Shown here one piece after another: positions 1 through 5,976 of a DNA stretch of 8,746 bases (position 1 is the first letter of the stretch; every line of letters begins with the position of its first letter). The position numbers and the translations under genes are program-made. The notes beneath the pieces were generated by a model that searched no databases, was not told the origin of the DNA, and worked only from the letters and a program-made list of their open reading frames with translations. This DNA comes from Spirochaeta sp. (GTDB lineage Bacteria; Spirochaetota; Spirochaetia; DSM-2461), in the NCBI GenBank assembly GCA_030592625.1, contig JAUVIY010000095.1:1-8746 (forward strand). Reading direction: 5' to 3'.

Positions 1-1064
1 CCTCCGACATAAGCATCGTCGATGATGTCCTTGCTCCGGGTAATCTGCCTGGCCAGGGTGAAGCTGTAGAATGCCACACGATGGGCATGGTCCCAAAGCT
101 CCGGGTGAGAAGGAAGATCCAGGATTTTCTCGGTTCCATAGTTGAAGAGCATGTTCTTCACGCCCCTCAGACCGAGCATTTTCACGGCGTCGACGATGTT
201 ATCCACCTTGTTCGGCAGCATGAACTGGGCGGAGTTCACGGTTTTGAGCAGATCGGCGGTGAGGGCCGGGTCGGTGCTGATTTTCCTGGCGATATCGCTG
301 ATTTCACTCTTGGGATCGCTGATGAGCCGCTGAATCGCGACGATGTTTTCCGGGAACTGGGGCAGCCGGTCAATCTCTTCCACAATCTGATTGATGAGCA
401 TGTCCAGTTTCTCGAGTTTCACTTCATTAATGGGAACGGTGATACTTGCGGTGGTGATACCTTCTTCACCTTCAATTTCATAGGCATCCTCATCCAGTCC
501 CATTTTTCGGAGCATCAAGACGAGAATAACGATTCCGAGACCGGCGCCTTCCGAGTCATCCAGGACTTCGGCAAATGCTTCTTCCAGGGTTTCAAACGCT
601 CTGGATCGGGCGATACGGTCGTATACACGCATCTGTTCCTTACGGGTTATCTCGACGTTGTTCTTGATGGAAATGTGGAAATTACGGCCTTTGGGATGAA
701 ACATGAACTTGATATAAAGGCCTCTCTTCTTCTGCAGCTCGAGCCAGTAACCATGATTGTCGAGAGTTTCTTCCTTGAAGCTCTTCATGCCTTCGATATA
801 GTCCTCGCGGTTTTCGAGGCTCAGCTGCTTTTCGTTGAAATACACTCTCTTGGTATTGGCTTTCTTGGCATTAACGGCCAGTTCTTTGAGGCAATAGGAA
901 AGATGATCCTTCAAGCCGCCCTGGCCGAGTTCGTCCAGATATGCACCGAGAATCTCATCAATCTGTATTTCTGTATCATGAGGCAGTTTATAAGTGGTTA
1001 CCGTCAGCGGTGCCGACATTCGTACAGATTGTTTTATTTTTTCGATGATTTTCGGATTAGGCAT
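1..1064 (-). CDS. GHKL-like ATPase / HDOD domain signalling protein (partial, C-terminus outside window)
   Basis: 354 codons are visible from the start; the gene continues past base 1. Residues about 30-210 resemble a GHKL (histidine-kinase-like) ATPase fold: an N-box-like stretch KELAVNAKKAN (E61, N65) and a glycine box SEGAGLGIVI (172-180). The usual DxGxG box between them is replaced by KNNVEIT (134-140), so ATP binding may be lost. From about 224 an HDOD domain follows: LPQFPENIVAIQRLISDP (234-251), then DPALTADLLKTVNSAQF and AVKMLGLRGVKNML, then an HD-like helical region with WDHAHRVAFYS (324-334). HDOD domains are regulatory, catalytically degenerate relatives of HD hydrolases. The start is ATG at 1064, with AAGGAA at 1071-1076 as ribosome site. 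The overlying ATG at 1068 hits a stop after three codons. The gene lies 84 bp downstream of the Lon-like gene on the same strand but has its own promoter. The plus-strand open frame over it is a shadow. The exact role is unknown; signalling or scaffolding is inferred. Confidence 0.85.
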   Translation of the reverse strand, partial: MPNPKIIEKIKQSVRMSAPLTVTTYKLPHDTEIQIDEILGAYLDELGQGGLKDHLSYCLKELAVNAKKANTKRVYFNEKQLSLENREDYIEGMKSFKEETLDNHGYWLELQKKRGLYIKFMFHPKGRNFHISIKNNVEITRKEQMRVYDRIARSRAFETLEEAFAEVLDDSEGAGLGIVILVLMLRKMGLDEDAYEIEGEEGITTASITVPINEVKLEKLDMLINQIVEEIDRLPQFPENIVAIQRLISDPKSEISDIARKISTDPALTADLLKTVNSAQFMLPNKVDNIVDAVKMLGLRGVKNMLFNYGTEKILDLPSHPELWDHAHRVAFYSFTLARQITRSKDIIDDAYVG

Positions 1065-1086
1065 GCATGTTTCCTTGTGTTACTCA

Positions 1087-1117
1087 ATTATAGCGTCGAC
1101 ATATCATGTTATGTCAA
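1087..1117 (-). promoter_or_regulatory. Promoter of the HDOD gene with palindrome in the spacer
   Basis: On the minus strand both hexamers are perfect: TTGACA (1117-1112) and TATAAT (1092-1087). The spacer is 19 bp, longer than the usual 16-18. It overlaps an 18-bp inverted repeat GACATAACATGATATGTC (1098-1115; 6-bp arms, 6-bp centre), which could be an operator. The predicted transcription start is near 1080, about 16 nt before the ATG, leaving room for the AAGGAA ribosome site. The hexamers and palindrome are seen; function is inferred. Confidence 0.55.
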
Positions 1118-1148
1118 ATACAGAAATCACCATTCATCTTTGAATCTT

Positions 1149-3530
1149 TCATGAGAGATCGGCCAATTCGGCCAGACCCCGTCGGACTCCCTCGTTTATG
1201 CTGTGTCTCTCAAACTTATCGTTGCGCCGTTCTTTACCGGCGTTCCTGCCTGTGAGCAAGGCCATGACCTCGTCGATATTTTCTGCGGCCCAGATATGGA
1301 ATTTGGACGCTTTTACAGCTTCGATTACCTTATCGGGCAAAATGACGGCTCCGGCATTTCGTGTCGGGACGATAACGCCCTGTCGCCCGGTGAGCCCCTT
1401 TGCCTCGCAGGCCTGGAAGAAACCCTGTACTTTTTCATGAATACCGCCCACAGGCTGAATGATTCCCTGCTGGTTGATGGCTCCGGTTACCGCCACATCC
1501 TGTCGTATAGGTATTTCAGCGATGGCCGACAGGAGGGCTGCCAGCTCTGCAGCCGAAGCCGAATCACCATCGATTTCATAGTAGGACTGCTCAACGGCTA
1601 TACTGGCGGTCAGGGAAAGCTGCTGCCTTCGGGCATAGCGGTGACGGAGATAACCTTCCAACAGAAAAACGCCTTTATCGTGCAGTTCGCCGGACAGACC
1701 CGACTCCCTTTCGATATTTATGAGCCCTTCTTTCCCCGGTCCGACGGAAACGGTGATTCTCAAGGGGGTTCCGAAGGCGTAGTACCCACGCTCAAGGACC
1801 GCCAGTCCGTTGACGACACCGGTTTTCTTTCCATCGATATCGATGAGCAGTGTACCTTCGCGGATCTGGTTGATGAGCATCTCTTCGGGAAGGTTGCCCA
1901 GGTATTCCCTGGTGGCAAGGGCTTCCTTCACGACTTCTCTGTCGATGGAAGTTTTTCCCGCTTTACCGGCGCCGTAATGGGATTCCCGTATCAGATCGCC
2001 GATGAGGCTGAAGCGGGTGCTCAGGCGGTTTCTTTTCTCCGACAGGAACACGCCATAGGATATGATTTCCTGGATTCCGTCGGATGTGACGGGCAGCAGT
2101 TCTTCTTTTGCGGAAAGACCTCTGGCGAATGCGGCGTACTCCTTTTCCGTCTTCGTATCCCGAATCATTACGGGACTGAATTCCGCCGCTACCTTGAAGA
2201 GTTTCAGGAACTCGTCGTCCTGAGTACAGAGAGACTCGTAAATTCTGGCAGATCCCACAAGTATCACAGTTGTTTCAATAACGACTGGTTCGGGTTTCAT
2301 CAGGATGGGCAGGGGGCCCAGGGGGGTCGACTGGACTTCGGGTACGACATGTCTGGTCTGAAGAGCCCGCTTGAGCTCGATCCACAAACCTTCCTTTGAG
2401 AAGATATCCTCAGCCTGAAGGATGAGAAAACCCCCGTCTGCCTGAAGGAGGGAACCAGCCTTAATCATCATCATGTTCGTCCGGAGTTCACCCGAAACGT
2501 CGTATCTTGCTTCTATGGCACCGAAAAGATTTGTTTTCGTGGGGTTGGTTTCATGGATTACCGGCAGCTCGTCGAGGCCGAATCTGTCGACGACGATATT
2601 CACGCCGTACCGGATACCGAGATCTATCTCTTCCTCTTCTTCACTGTCCGAGGTAATCCAGTCGCTATTCTCCAACACATCGTCTTCCAGGCTCTTCAGG
2701 AAAGACCTGACGGCGTCATCCTTCCAGGAATCGGCGACTGCGGAGCATTCTTCCCGTACGCCCGGGCGTATGGTGTCATTCTTGAGGGTTGTCAGAGTCT
2801 CCTCGAGTTTTTCCCTGGCGATGCGGAGTTCCCGGTAGATCCTCTTCATGGCGTCCATGTAGGCGAAATACCGCTCCCGGGTCTCCGTCCATACGCTATC
2901 GGGGATTCTGCCTGACGAAACCAGATCCTGGAGGTCTTCGAACAGAACTATTTCGCCCTCGATTACAGGCGCGATATCGGTGGCCTGACCTTCTTCCTCA
3001 TCGTCTGTCCGGACGGTACTGAAGCCTTCAGCGTTCAGCTGTCCCTCAAAATCGGAGAGAACCTTGTTCTCTCCATTCTCAATCTCGGCAATCAGGGTGT
3101 CCCTTTTGGCTTTGTATGTCTCTGCGTCGAGATCGTGAGCGATTCTGTCGGTCAGTCGACCCACCAGCAGCGTTACATCTTCCTTGAATTGACGAGCCTT
3201 TCCTTCGGAGAAAATGAGATTGAGCGGTTTGTCCGGATCCTGAAAATCCTGAACATAGACGATATCCCTCAAGGAGCCGTTCTTACCCCTGTGCCGGGAG
3301 AGGATATCCATAATTGCCGTATGCTTGCCGGTGCCGGATTTTCCGGCGACGTATATGTTGTAACCCTTGGCTCGAATGGATATGCCCATCTCGAGCGCCT
3401 GGACGGCTCTATCCTGACCGACAACGGCCCATTGCTTGTCATCAGGTTTCGCTTCAGATCCGCCATCGGCAGGTGCTTCGATATTCAGTAGAATCTCATT
3501 CAGAGAGAGTTCGCGGGGAAAGTAAGGCAT
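1149..3530 (-). CDS. ATP-dependent protease, Lon family (AAA_32 / YcbZ-LonB-like, peptidase S16)
   Basis: 793 residues from ATG 3530. An upstream in-frame ATG at 3590 would give 813; residue numbers here use the 813 form. Order: Walker A GKSGTGKHT (83-91) right after VVGQDRAVQALEMGI; a long helical insertion (about 130-320) ending in an acidic run; a second ATPase half with a Walker-B-like stretch GGFLILQAEDIF (386-397) and a helical LID; then the S16 protease domain (about 575-775). The catalytic Ser-Lys dyad is visible as DGDSAS (Ser677) and GGIHEK (Lys720). There is no large N-terminal Lon substrate domain, which fits the AAA_32 family rather than classical Lon. It is cytosolic and would unfold and degrade proteins using ATP. 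The 3530 start is preferred: the residues after it align with the family start, a promoter lies just upstream, and the longer form would begin inside the divergent nif3 promoter. Neither start has a Shine-Dalgarno sequence. Confidence 0.93.
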   Translation of the reverse strand: MPYFPRELSLNEILLNIEAPADGGSEAKPDDKQWAVVGQDRAVQALEMGISIRAKGYNIYVAGKSGTGKHTAIMDILSRHRGKNGSLRDIVYVQDFQDPDKPLNLIFSEGKARQFKEDVTLLVGRLTDRIAHDLDAETYKAKRDTLIAEIENGENKVLSDFEGQLNAEGFSTVRTDDEEEGQATDIAPVIEGEIVLFEDLQDLVSSGRIPDSVWTETRERYFAYMDAMKRIYRELRIAREKLEETLTTLKNDTIRPGVREECSAVADSWKDDAVRSFLKSLEDDVLENSDWITSDSEEEEEIDLGIRYGVNIVVDRFGLDELPVIHETNPTKTNLFGAIEARYDVSGELRTNMMMIKAGSLLQADGGFLILQAEDIFSKEGLWIELKRALQTRHVVPEVQSTPLGPLPILMKPEPVVIETTVILVGSARIYESLCTQDDEFLKLFKVAAEFSPVMIRDTKTEKEYAAFARGLSAKEELLPVTSDGIQEIISYGVFLSEKRNRLSTRFSLIGDLIRESHYGAGKAGKTSIDREVVKEALATREYLGNLPEEMLINQIREGTLLIDIDGKKTGVVNGLAVLERGYYAFGTPLRITVSVGPGKEGLINIERESGLSGELHDKGVFLLEGYLRHRYARRQQLSLTASIAVEQSYYEIDGDSASAAELAALLSAIAEIPIRQDVAVTGAINQQGIIQPVGGIHEKVQGFFQACEAKGLTGRQGVIVPTRNAGAVILPDKVIEAVKASKFHIWAAENIDEVMALLTGRNAGKERRNDKFERHSINEGVRRGLAELADLS

Positions 3531-3537
3531 AAAGATT

Positions 3538-3566
3538 ATTCTATAGTTCGAATGGCTTTCTGATAA
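3538..3566 (-). promoter_or_regulatory. Promoter of the Lon-like gene, probably leaderless
   Basis: On the minus strand TTATCA (3566-3561, 4 of 6 to consensus), a 17-bp spacer and TAGAAT (3543-3538, 5 of 6) place transcription initiation about 7 nt downstream, at or one base before the ATG at 3530. There is no Shine-Dalgarno sequence before that ATG, so a leaderless mRNA is the simplest reading. The sequence is seen; the leaderless state is inferred. Confidence 0.45.
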
Positions 3567-3583
3567 GACGGGCACGGGGATGT

Positions 3584-3610
3584 TTGGCATTCAGATTTTT
3601 ATTCTATAAT
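3584..3610 (+). promoter_or_regulatory. Promoter of the nif3-lspA operon, probably leaderless
   Basis: TTGGCA (3584-3589, 5 of 6), a 15-bp spacer and a perfect TATAAT (3605-3610). The expected transcription start near 3617 abuts the ATG at 3618. TATAAT overlaps the first possible ATG (3609), which is therefore unlikely to be the real start. The short spacer is the weak point. It lies back to back with the divergent Lon promoter. Confidence 0.5.
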
Positions 3611-3617
3611 GGGCCAC

Positions 3618-4379
3618 ATGATAATGACCGATTTCGACCGCTGGACCAGAGAACGTCTTGATTTCATGGATACCGATAGTATTGATGCTTCCATGAACGG
3701 AATACAGGTTGGTAAATTGGAAGCTGAGGTGAGTAAGATGGCATTTGCCGTGGACGCATGTATGGATGCATTCCGGCGGGCAAAGCAGGAAAGAGCTCAG
3801 GCGCTTTTTGTCCATCACGGGCTGTTCTGGGGACCGGCGTTTCCACTTACCGGTATCATGGGAGAGCGAGTCGGATTTCTGATGAAGAACGATATCTCCC
3901 TCTACGCCTGCCATCTTCCTCTGGACAAACATGCCGAACTGGGGAACAACGCTCGTATCGTCAGTGAACTCGGTCTTGAGGACATCGAACCTTTCGGAGA
4001 CTACAAAGGGCGCAAAATCGGTTTTAAAGGACAACTCCCCGAGGCCTCCGATCTGGAATCGCTTATCGTTCGGCTCTTCGGCGCATGGGAGAGCCGCATT
4101 AATGTGTTGCGTTTCGGTTCTTCAGAGATTCGCAGTGTCGGCGTCATTTCCGGTGGGGGAACCCGTGAGGTTTCCCAAGCCATTGCCGAGGGGCTGGATT
4201 TGTATATCACAGGAGATGCGTCTCATAACATTTATCATGAATGCCGTGAAGCGGGTATCAATGTCCTTTTTGCGGGTCATTATCTGACGGAAGTTTTCGG
4301 TGTCAAGGCAATGGCGGAGACGGTAGCCACTGAACTGGGTATTGAAACCGTGTTCCTTGATATCCCGACCGGTTACTGA
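3618..4379 (+). CDS. Nif3/YbgI-like dinuclear metal centre protein
   Basis: 253 residues from ATG 3618 (256 from ATG 3609; numbering below uses 256). Ligands typical of the family's two-metal site are all present: FVHHGLFWG (His69, His70), CHLPLDKH (Asp106, with His102 and His108 nearby) and GHYLTE (His224, Glu228). SGGGTREVSQA and YITGDASHNIYHE are also family signatures. The length matches the short bacterial form without an inserted middle domain. Members form hexameric rings and carry the name GTP cyclohydrolase 1 type 2 homologue, but the cellular reaction is not established. Three in-frame ATGs (3609, 3618, 3624) lack a Shine-Dalgarno sequence; 3618 is chosen because the promoter would start the transcript there. 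It is the first gene of a probable operon with lspA, now separated from it by a 225-bp repeat element. Confidence 0.93.
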   Translation: MIMTDFDRWTRERLDFMDTDSIDASMNGIQVGKLEAEVSKMAFAVDACMDAFRRAKQERAQALFVHHGLFWGPAFPLTGIMGERVGFLMKNDISLYACHLPLDKHAELGNNARIVSELGLEDIEPFGDYKGRKIGFKGQLPEASDLESLIVRLFGAWESRINVLRFGSSEIRSVGVISGGGTREVSQAIAEGLDLYITGDASHNIYHECREAGINVLFAGHYLTEVFGVKAMAETVATELGIETVFLDIPTGY

Positions 4380-4394
4380 TATACATCTATTCGG

Positions 4395-4619
4395 AGAGGT
4401 GCTATCAAAATGTTGGGCTCGCAATTGTCTGCTAACGCAGCCAATCACTGCTTGGATTTGTTTTGGAGACAAGGCTGGCTAGAGCACAGAAAGCGCAGTG
4501 TAGCAGAGCTACATGGCCTGGTCGGTTGCATGCAACCTGCTCGGCCATGCATCCGGAGGCATTTCGAGCATTTAGCCAACGCAGTATCCGAAGCAAAGGC
4601 ACATTTTGATAGCACCTCT
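4395..4619. repeat. 225-bp MITE-like element with 19-bp terminal inverted repeats (element A)
   Basis: AGAGGTGCTATCAAAATGT at 4395-4413 is repeated as its exact reverse complement at 4601-4619. Between them sits a core shared with a second copy at 5647-5763. Inside are nested inverted repeats: TGGCTA/TAGCCA (4476-4481, 4573-4578), CATGGCC/GGCCATG (4512-4518, 4543-4549) and the perfect palindrome GGTTGCATGCAACC (4524-4537). It fills almost the whole gap between nif3 and lspA. A clear target-site duplication is not seen; only GG flanks both ends. No transposase is encoded. The short open frame across it is not considered a gene. Confidence 0.75.
4490..4573 (-). repeat. 84-nt dispersed repeat core, copy A
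   Basis: Positions 4490-4543 are the exact reverse complement of 5710-5763 (54 nt), and 4544-4573 that of 5647-5676 (30 nt). In this copy the two blocks are contiguous. The core contains the hairpin TGTAGC-AGA-GCTACA, the palindrome GGTTGCATGCAACC and a GCTCG/CGAGC pair. Perfect identity over 84 nt in a non-coding region points to a recent or conserved dispersed repeat. Confidence 0.9.
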
Positions 4620-4629
4620 GGAGATGATC

Positions 4630-5133
4630 TTGCATAAATACCGTTATTTTATTCTGAGCGCCTTTATTGTCGGGGTGGATCAGGTCACCAAACTCATGGT
4701 TGAGAAACTGATACCGCCGTATACCATAGCCTGGAGTTTTGCGGGAGATTTCTTCCGCCTCATTCATGTGAAGAACCAGGGTGTGGCATTCAGTATGGGC
4801 AGCGGGTTCCCCGATACCATGAGGGTTGTCCTCTTCATCATTGTTCCACTTTTCGTGCTGGCGGCTGTGGGTTTCTATCTCGTCCGGGGAAAAGATCTTA
4901 CCAACGGTCAGCGATGGACCCTGGCAGTCATCATTGGTGGGGGACTGGGAAATCAGATAGATCGTATACTTCGATCCGATGGTGTGGTGGATTTTCTGGA
5001 TTTCAAGTTCTACGGATTATTCGGACTGGAACGCTGGCCCACTTTCAATGTGGCTGATGCATCCCTGGTCGTTTCATCAATCACTCTTATCATCCTGCTT
5101 ATTCTGCAGGAACTGCGTTTGAGGAAATCATGA
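4630..5133 (+). CDS. lspA: Lipoprotein signal peptidase (signal peptidase II)
   Basis: A membrane aspartic protease that cleaves the signal peptide of prolipoproteins after lipidation. About 167 residues, normal for the family. Numbering from the longest frame (TTG 4606): first membrane helix about 13-30 with DQVTK (25-29); HVKNQGVAFSMG (54-65), the conserved NxGxAF region; helices about 73-92 and 104-113; GGGLGNQIDR (111-120); VVDF with Asp129 and FNVAD with Asp151, matching the catalytic aspartates known from Pseudomonas LspA; last helix about 152-168. TTG 4630 is chosen as the start because GGAG (4620-4623) lies 6 nt upstream and the protein then begins just before the first helix. ATG 4624 touches the GGAG, and TTG 4606 lies inside the repeat arm. 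It probably shares the nif3 transcript, and its stop overlaps the next start. Confidence 0.95.
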   Translation: MHKYRYFILSAFIVGVDQVTKLMVEKLIPPYTIAWSFAGDFFRLIHVKNQGVAFSMGSGFPDTMRVVLFIIVPLFVLAAVGFYLVRGKDLTNGQRWTLAVIIGGGLGNQIDRILRSDGVVDFLDFKFYGLFGLERWPTFNVADASLVVSSITLIILLILQELRLRKS

Positions 5134-5411
5134 ACAAGAAACTGAATACGGTTTACTTTCTGATTGGTGCTACGATCCTGAATCTTTTCATCCTGATTCT
5201 GCTTGCCCTGATACTCGGGGTGTCTGTCGGATTCATTTATCAGAAACTCAATGTGGATTCTCAGGGATTATCCCTTATGGCGGTTATCATCATCCTGTTC
5301 GGATCTATCGCCGGTACCTTCTTCCTGTACTCCCGGATTATCAAGTGGGTGGTGAAGAAGTGGAATCTCGATAACTACATCGAACCCATTTTCCGTTCGA
5401 AGCGGCGTTAA
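5130..5411 (+). CDS. Small two-helix membrane protein coupled to lspA
   Basis: 93 residues. The ATG overlaps the lspA stop (ATGA), and GAGG (5121-5124) lies 5 nt upstream, so translation is very likely coupled. Two hydrophobic segments are visible, about 8-35 (TVYFLIGATILNLFILILL...) and 48-70 (LSLMAVIIILFGSIAG...), followed by a basic C-terminal tail ending RSKRR. No catalytic motif is recognised. Small proteins of this kind next to lspA in spirochaetes are sometimes labelled leader-peptide-processing enzymes, but nothing in the sequence shows such activity. Tight coupling suggests a role with LspA or lipoprotein handling (inference). It is the last gene of the operon; a gene-free region full of stem-loops follows. 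Confidence 0.85.
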   Translation: MNKKLNTVYFLIGATILNLFILILLALILGVSVGFIYQKLNVDSQGLSLMAVIIILFGSIAGTFFLYSRIIKWVVKKWNLDNYIEPIFRSKRR

Positions 5412-5418
5412 GAGGTTT

Positions 5419-5506
5419 AATTTGTCTGAGTTCGCAAGAATTGCTGTTTATGAAGAAAGCTTCAGCATAAATCATATCGGGCAATTCTTAAGCGAACTCT
5501 CAAATT
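5419..5506. repeat. Long imperfect inverted repeat just after the lspA operon
   Basis: The left arm 5419-5444 pairs with the right arm 5481-5506: AATTTG/CAAATT, GAGTTCGC/GCGAACTC and AAGAATTGC/GCAATTCTT, with a small internal mismatch and a 2-nt bulge. The loop contains a further TTTATG/CATAAA pair. It begins 8 nt after the stop codon. There is no T-tract after it, so an intrinsic terminator is not clear. It could be a transcript-end stabiliser or part of the repeat array. Confidence 0.65.
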
Positions 5507-5517
5507 CTAAAGGTCTG

Positions 5518-5552
5518 GGTAATTTCAAAAATTCTCTATTTTTGAAATTACC
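5518..5552. repeat. Perfect 15-bp hairpin with 5-nt loop
   Basis: GGTAATTTCAAAAAT (5518-5532), loop TCTCT, then the exact reverse complement at 5538-5552. The stem is A/T-rich. It is not followed by a run of T on either strand, so it does not look like a standard Rho-independent terminator. Confidence 0.8.
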
Positions 5553-5582
5553 TCTTGCTGTTAATGACTCCACTGAAAAAAG

Positions 5583-5628
5583 GTATCTGACCGCAGATAC
5601 ATCCAGCAGTTTCCCGCGTGGCGGGAAA
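5583..5628. repeat. Tandem small hairpins
   Basis: GTATCTG-accg-CAGATAC (5583-5600, 7-bp stem) is followed 9 nt later by TTTCCCGC-gtg-GCGGGAAA (5610-5628, 8-bp stem, extendable by G-T and A-T pairs). Both are perfect and lack T-tracts. Confidence 0.7.
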
Positions 5629-5646
5629 TTGCGTAATGCGTTACAA

Positions 5647-5763
5647 AAATGCTCGAAATGCCTCCGGATGCATGGCATACAGCGGTTCGTCAGCGGCGAA
5701 TTGCGTTTACGAGCAGGTTGCATGCAACCGACCAGGCCATGTAGCTCTGCTACACTGCGCTTT
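5647..5763 (+). repeat. Dispersed repeat core, copy B, with 33-nt internal segment
   Basis: Blocks 5647-5676 and 5710-5763 are identical to copy A at 4490-4573 in the opposite orientation. They are separated here by 33 nt (5677-5709) that copy A lacks. The hairpin TGTAGC-TCT-GCTACA and the palindrome GGTTGCATGCAACC (5716-5729) are retained. GCTCG (5651-5655) and CGAGC (5710-5714) bracket the extra segment, so it would extend a loop or stem tip. Confidence 0.9.
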
Positions 5764-5771
5764 TTGCGCCG

Positions 5772-5934
5772 GGAGTCTGTCGGACTTAACCATTCCGGAC
5801 CGATTTTCGCCCTTTTTTCCCGCTGCGGCGTTGGCAAAATGCTCATGTAGCCCAGCTAAACTCCGCTTTTGCCACCTTGCATCAGGAAAAAATCATCGAA
5901 AATCGTCTCGAAAGCCCCAAGTCCGACAGACTCC
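5772..5934. repeat. 163-bp nested palindrome containing diverged repeat copy C
   Basis: The outer arms GGAGTCTGTCGGACTT (5772-5787) and 5919-5934 are perfect complements over 16 bp. Inside, in nested order: CGATTTTCG/CGAAAATCG (5801-5809, 5897-5905), TTTTTTCC/GGAAAAAA (5813-5820, 5885-5892), GGCAAAA/TTTTGCC (5833-5839, 5867-5873) and TAGC-CCA-GCTA (5848-5858). The centre (5833-5873) resembles the two ends of repeat copies A and B joined together. The whole can fold into one long hairpin as DNA cruciform or RNA. No promoter for a separate RNA is recognised. Confidence 0.8.
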
Positions 5935-5976
5935 TTGTCTCTGCAACAATGACAGTAGTCTTCCCTGCTCTCACTC

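Noticed and set aside
81..1154. Long plus-strand open frame (357 codons) opposite the HDOD gene
   Set aside because: The minus strand here encodes a protein with clear HDOD and GHKL-like motifs, a ribosome site and a promoter; the plus frame has no recognisable domain.
1203..2399. Plus-strand open frame of 398 codons opposite the Lon-like gene
   Set aside because: It lies antisense to conserved ATPase and S16 protease motifs, with no family resemblance of its own.
4410..4637. Open frame of 75 codons inside element A
   Set aside because: It lies wholly on a repeat rich in palindromes and starts inside the terminal repeat; the same peptide stretch recurs in copy B only because the DNA repeats.
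5518..5552. Perfect hairpin as Rho-independent terminator of the lspA operon
   Set aside because: The stem is A/T-rich and is followed by TCTTGCTG rather than a T-tract on the plus strand; the minus strand has none either.
5472..5846. Minus-strand open frame of 124 codons across hairpins and repeat copy B
   Set aside because: It spans several perfect hairpins and the repeat core, has no ribosome site and no domain.
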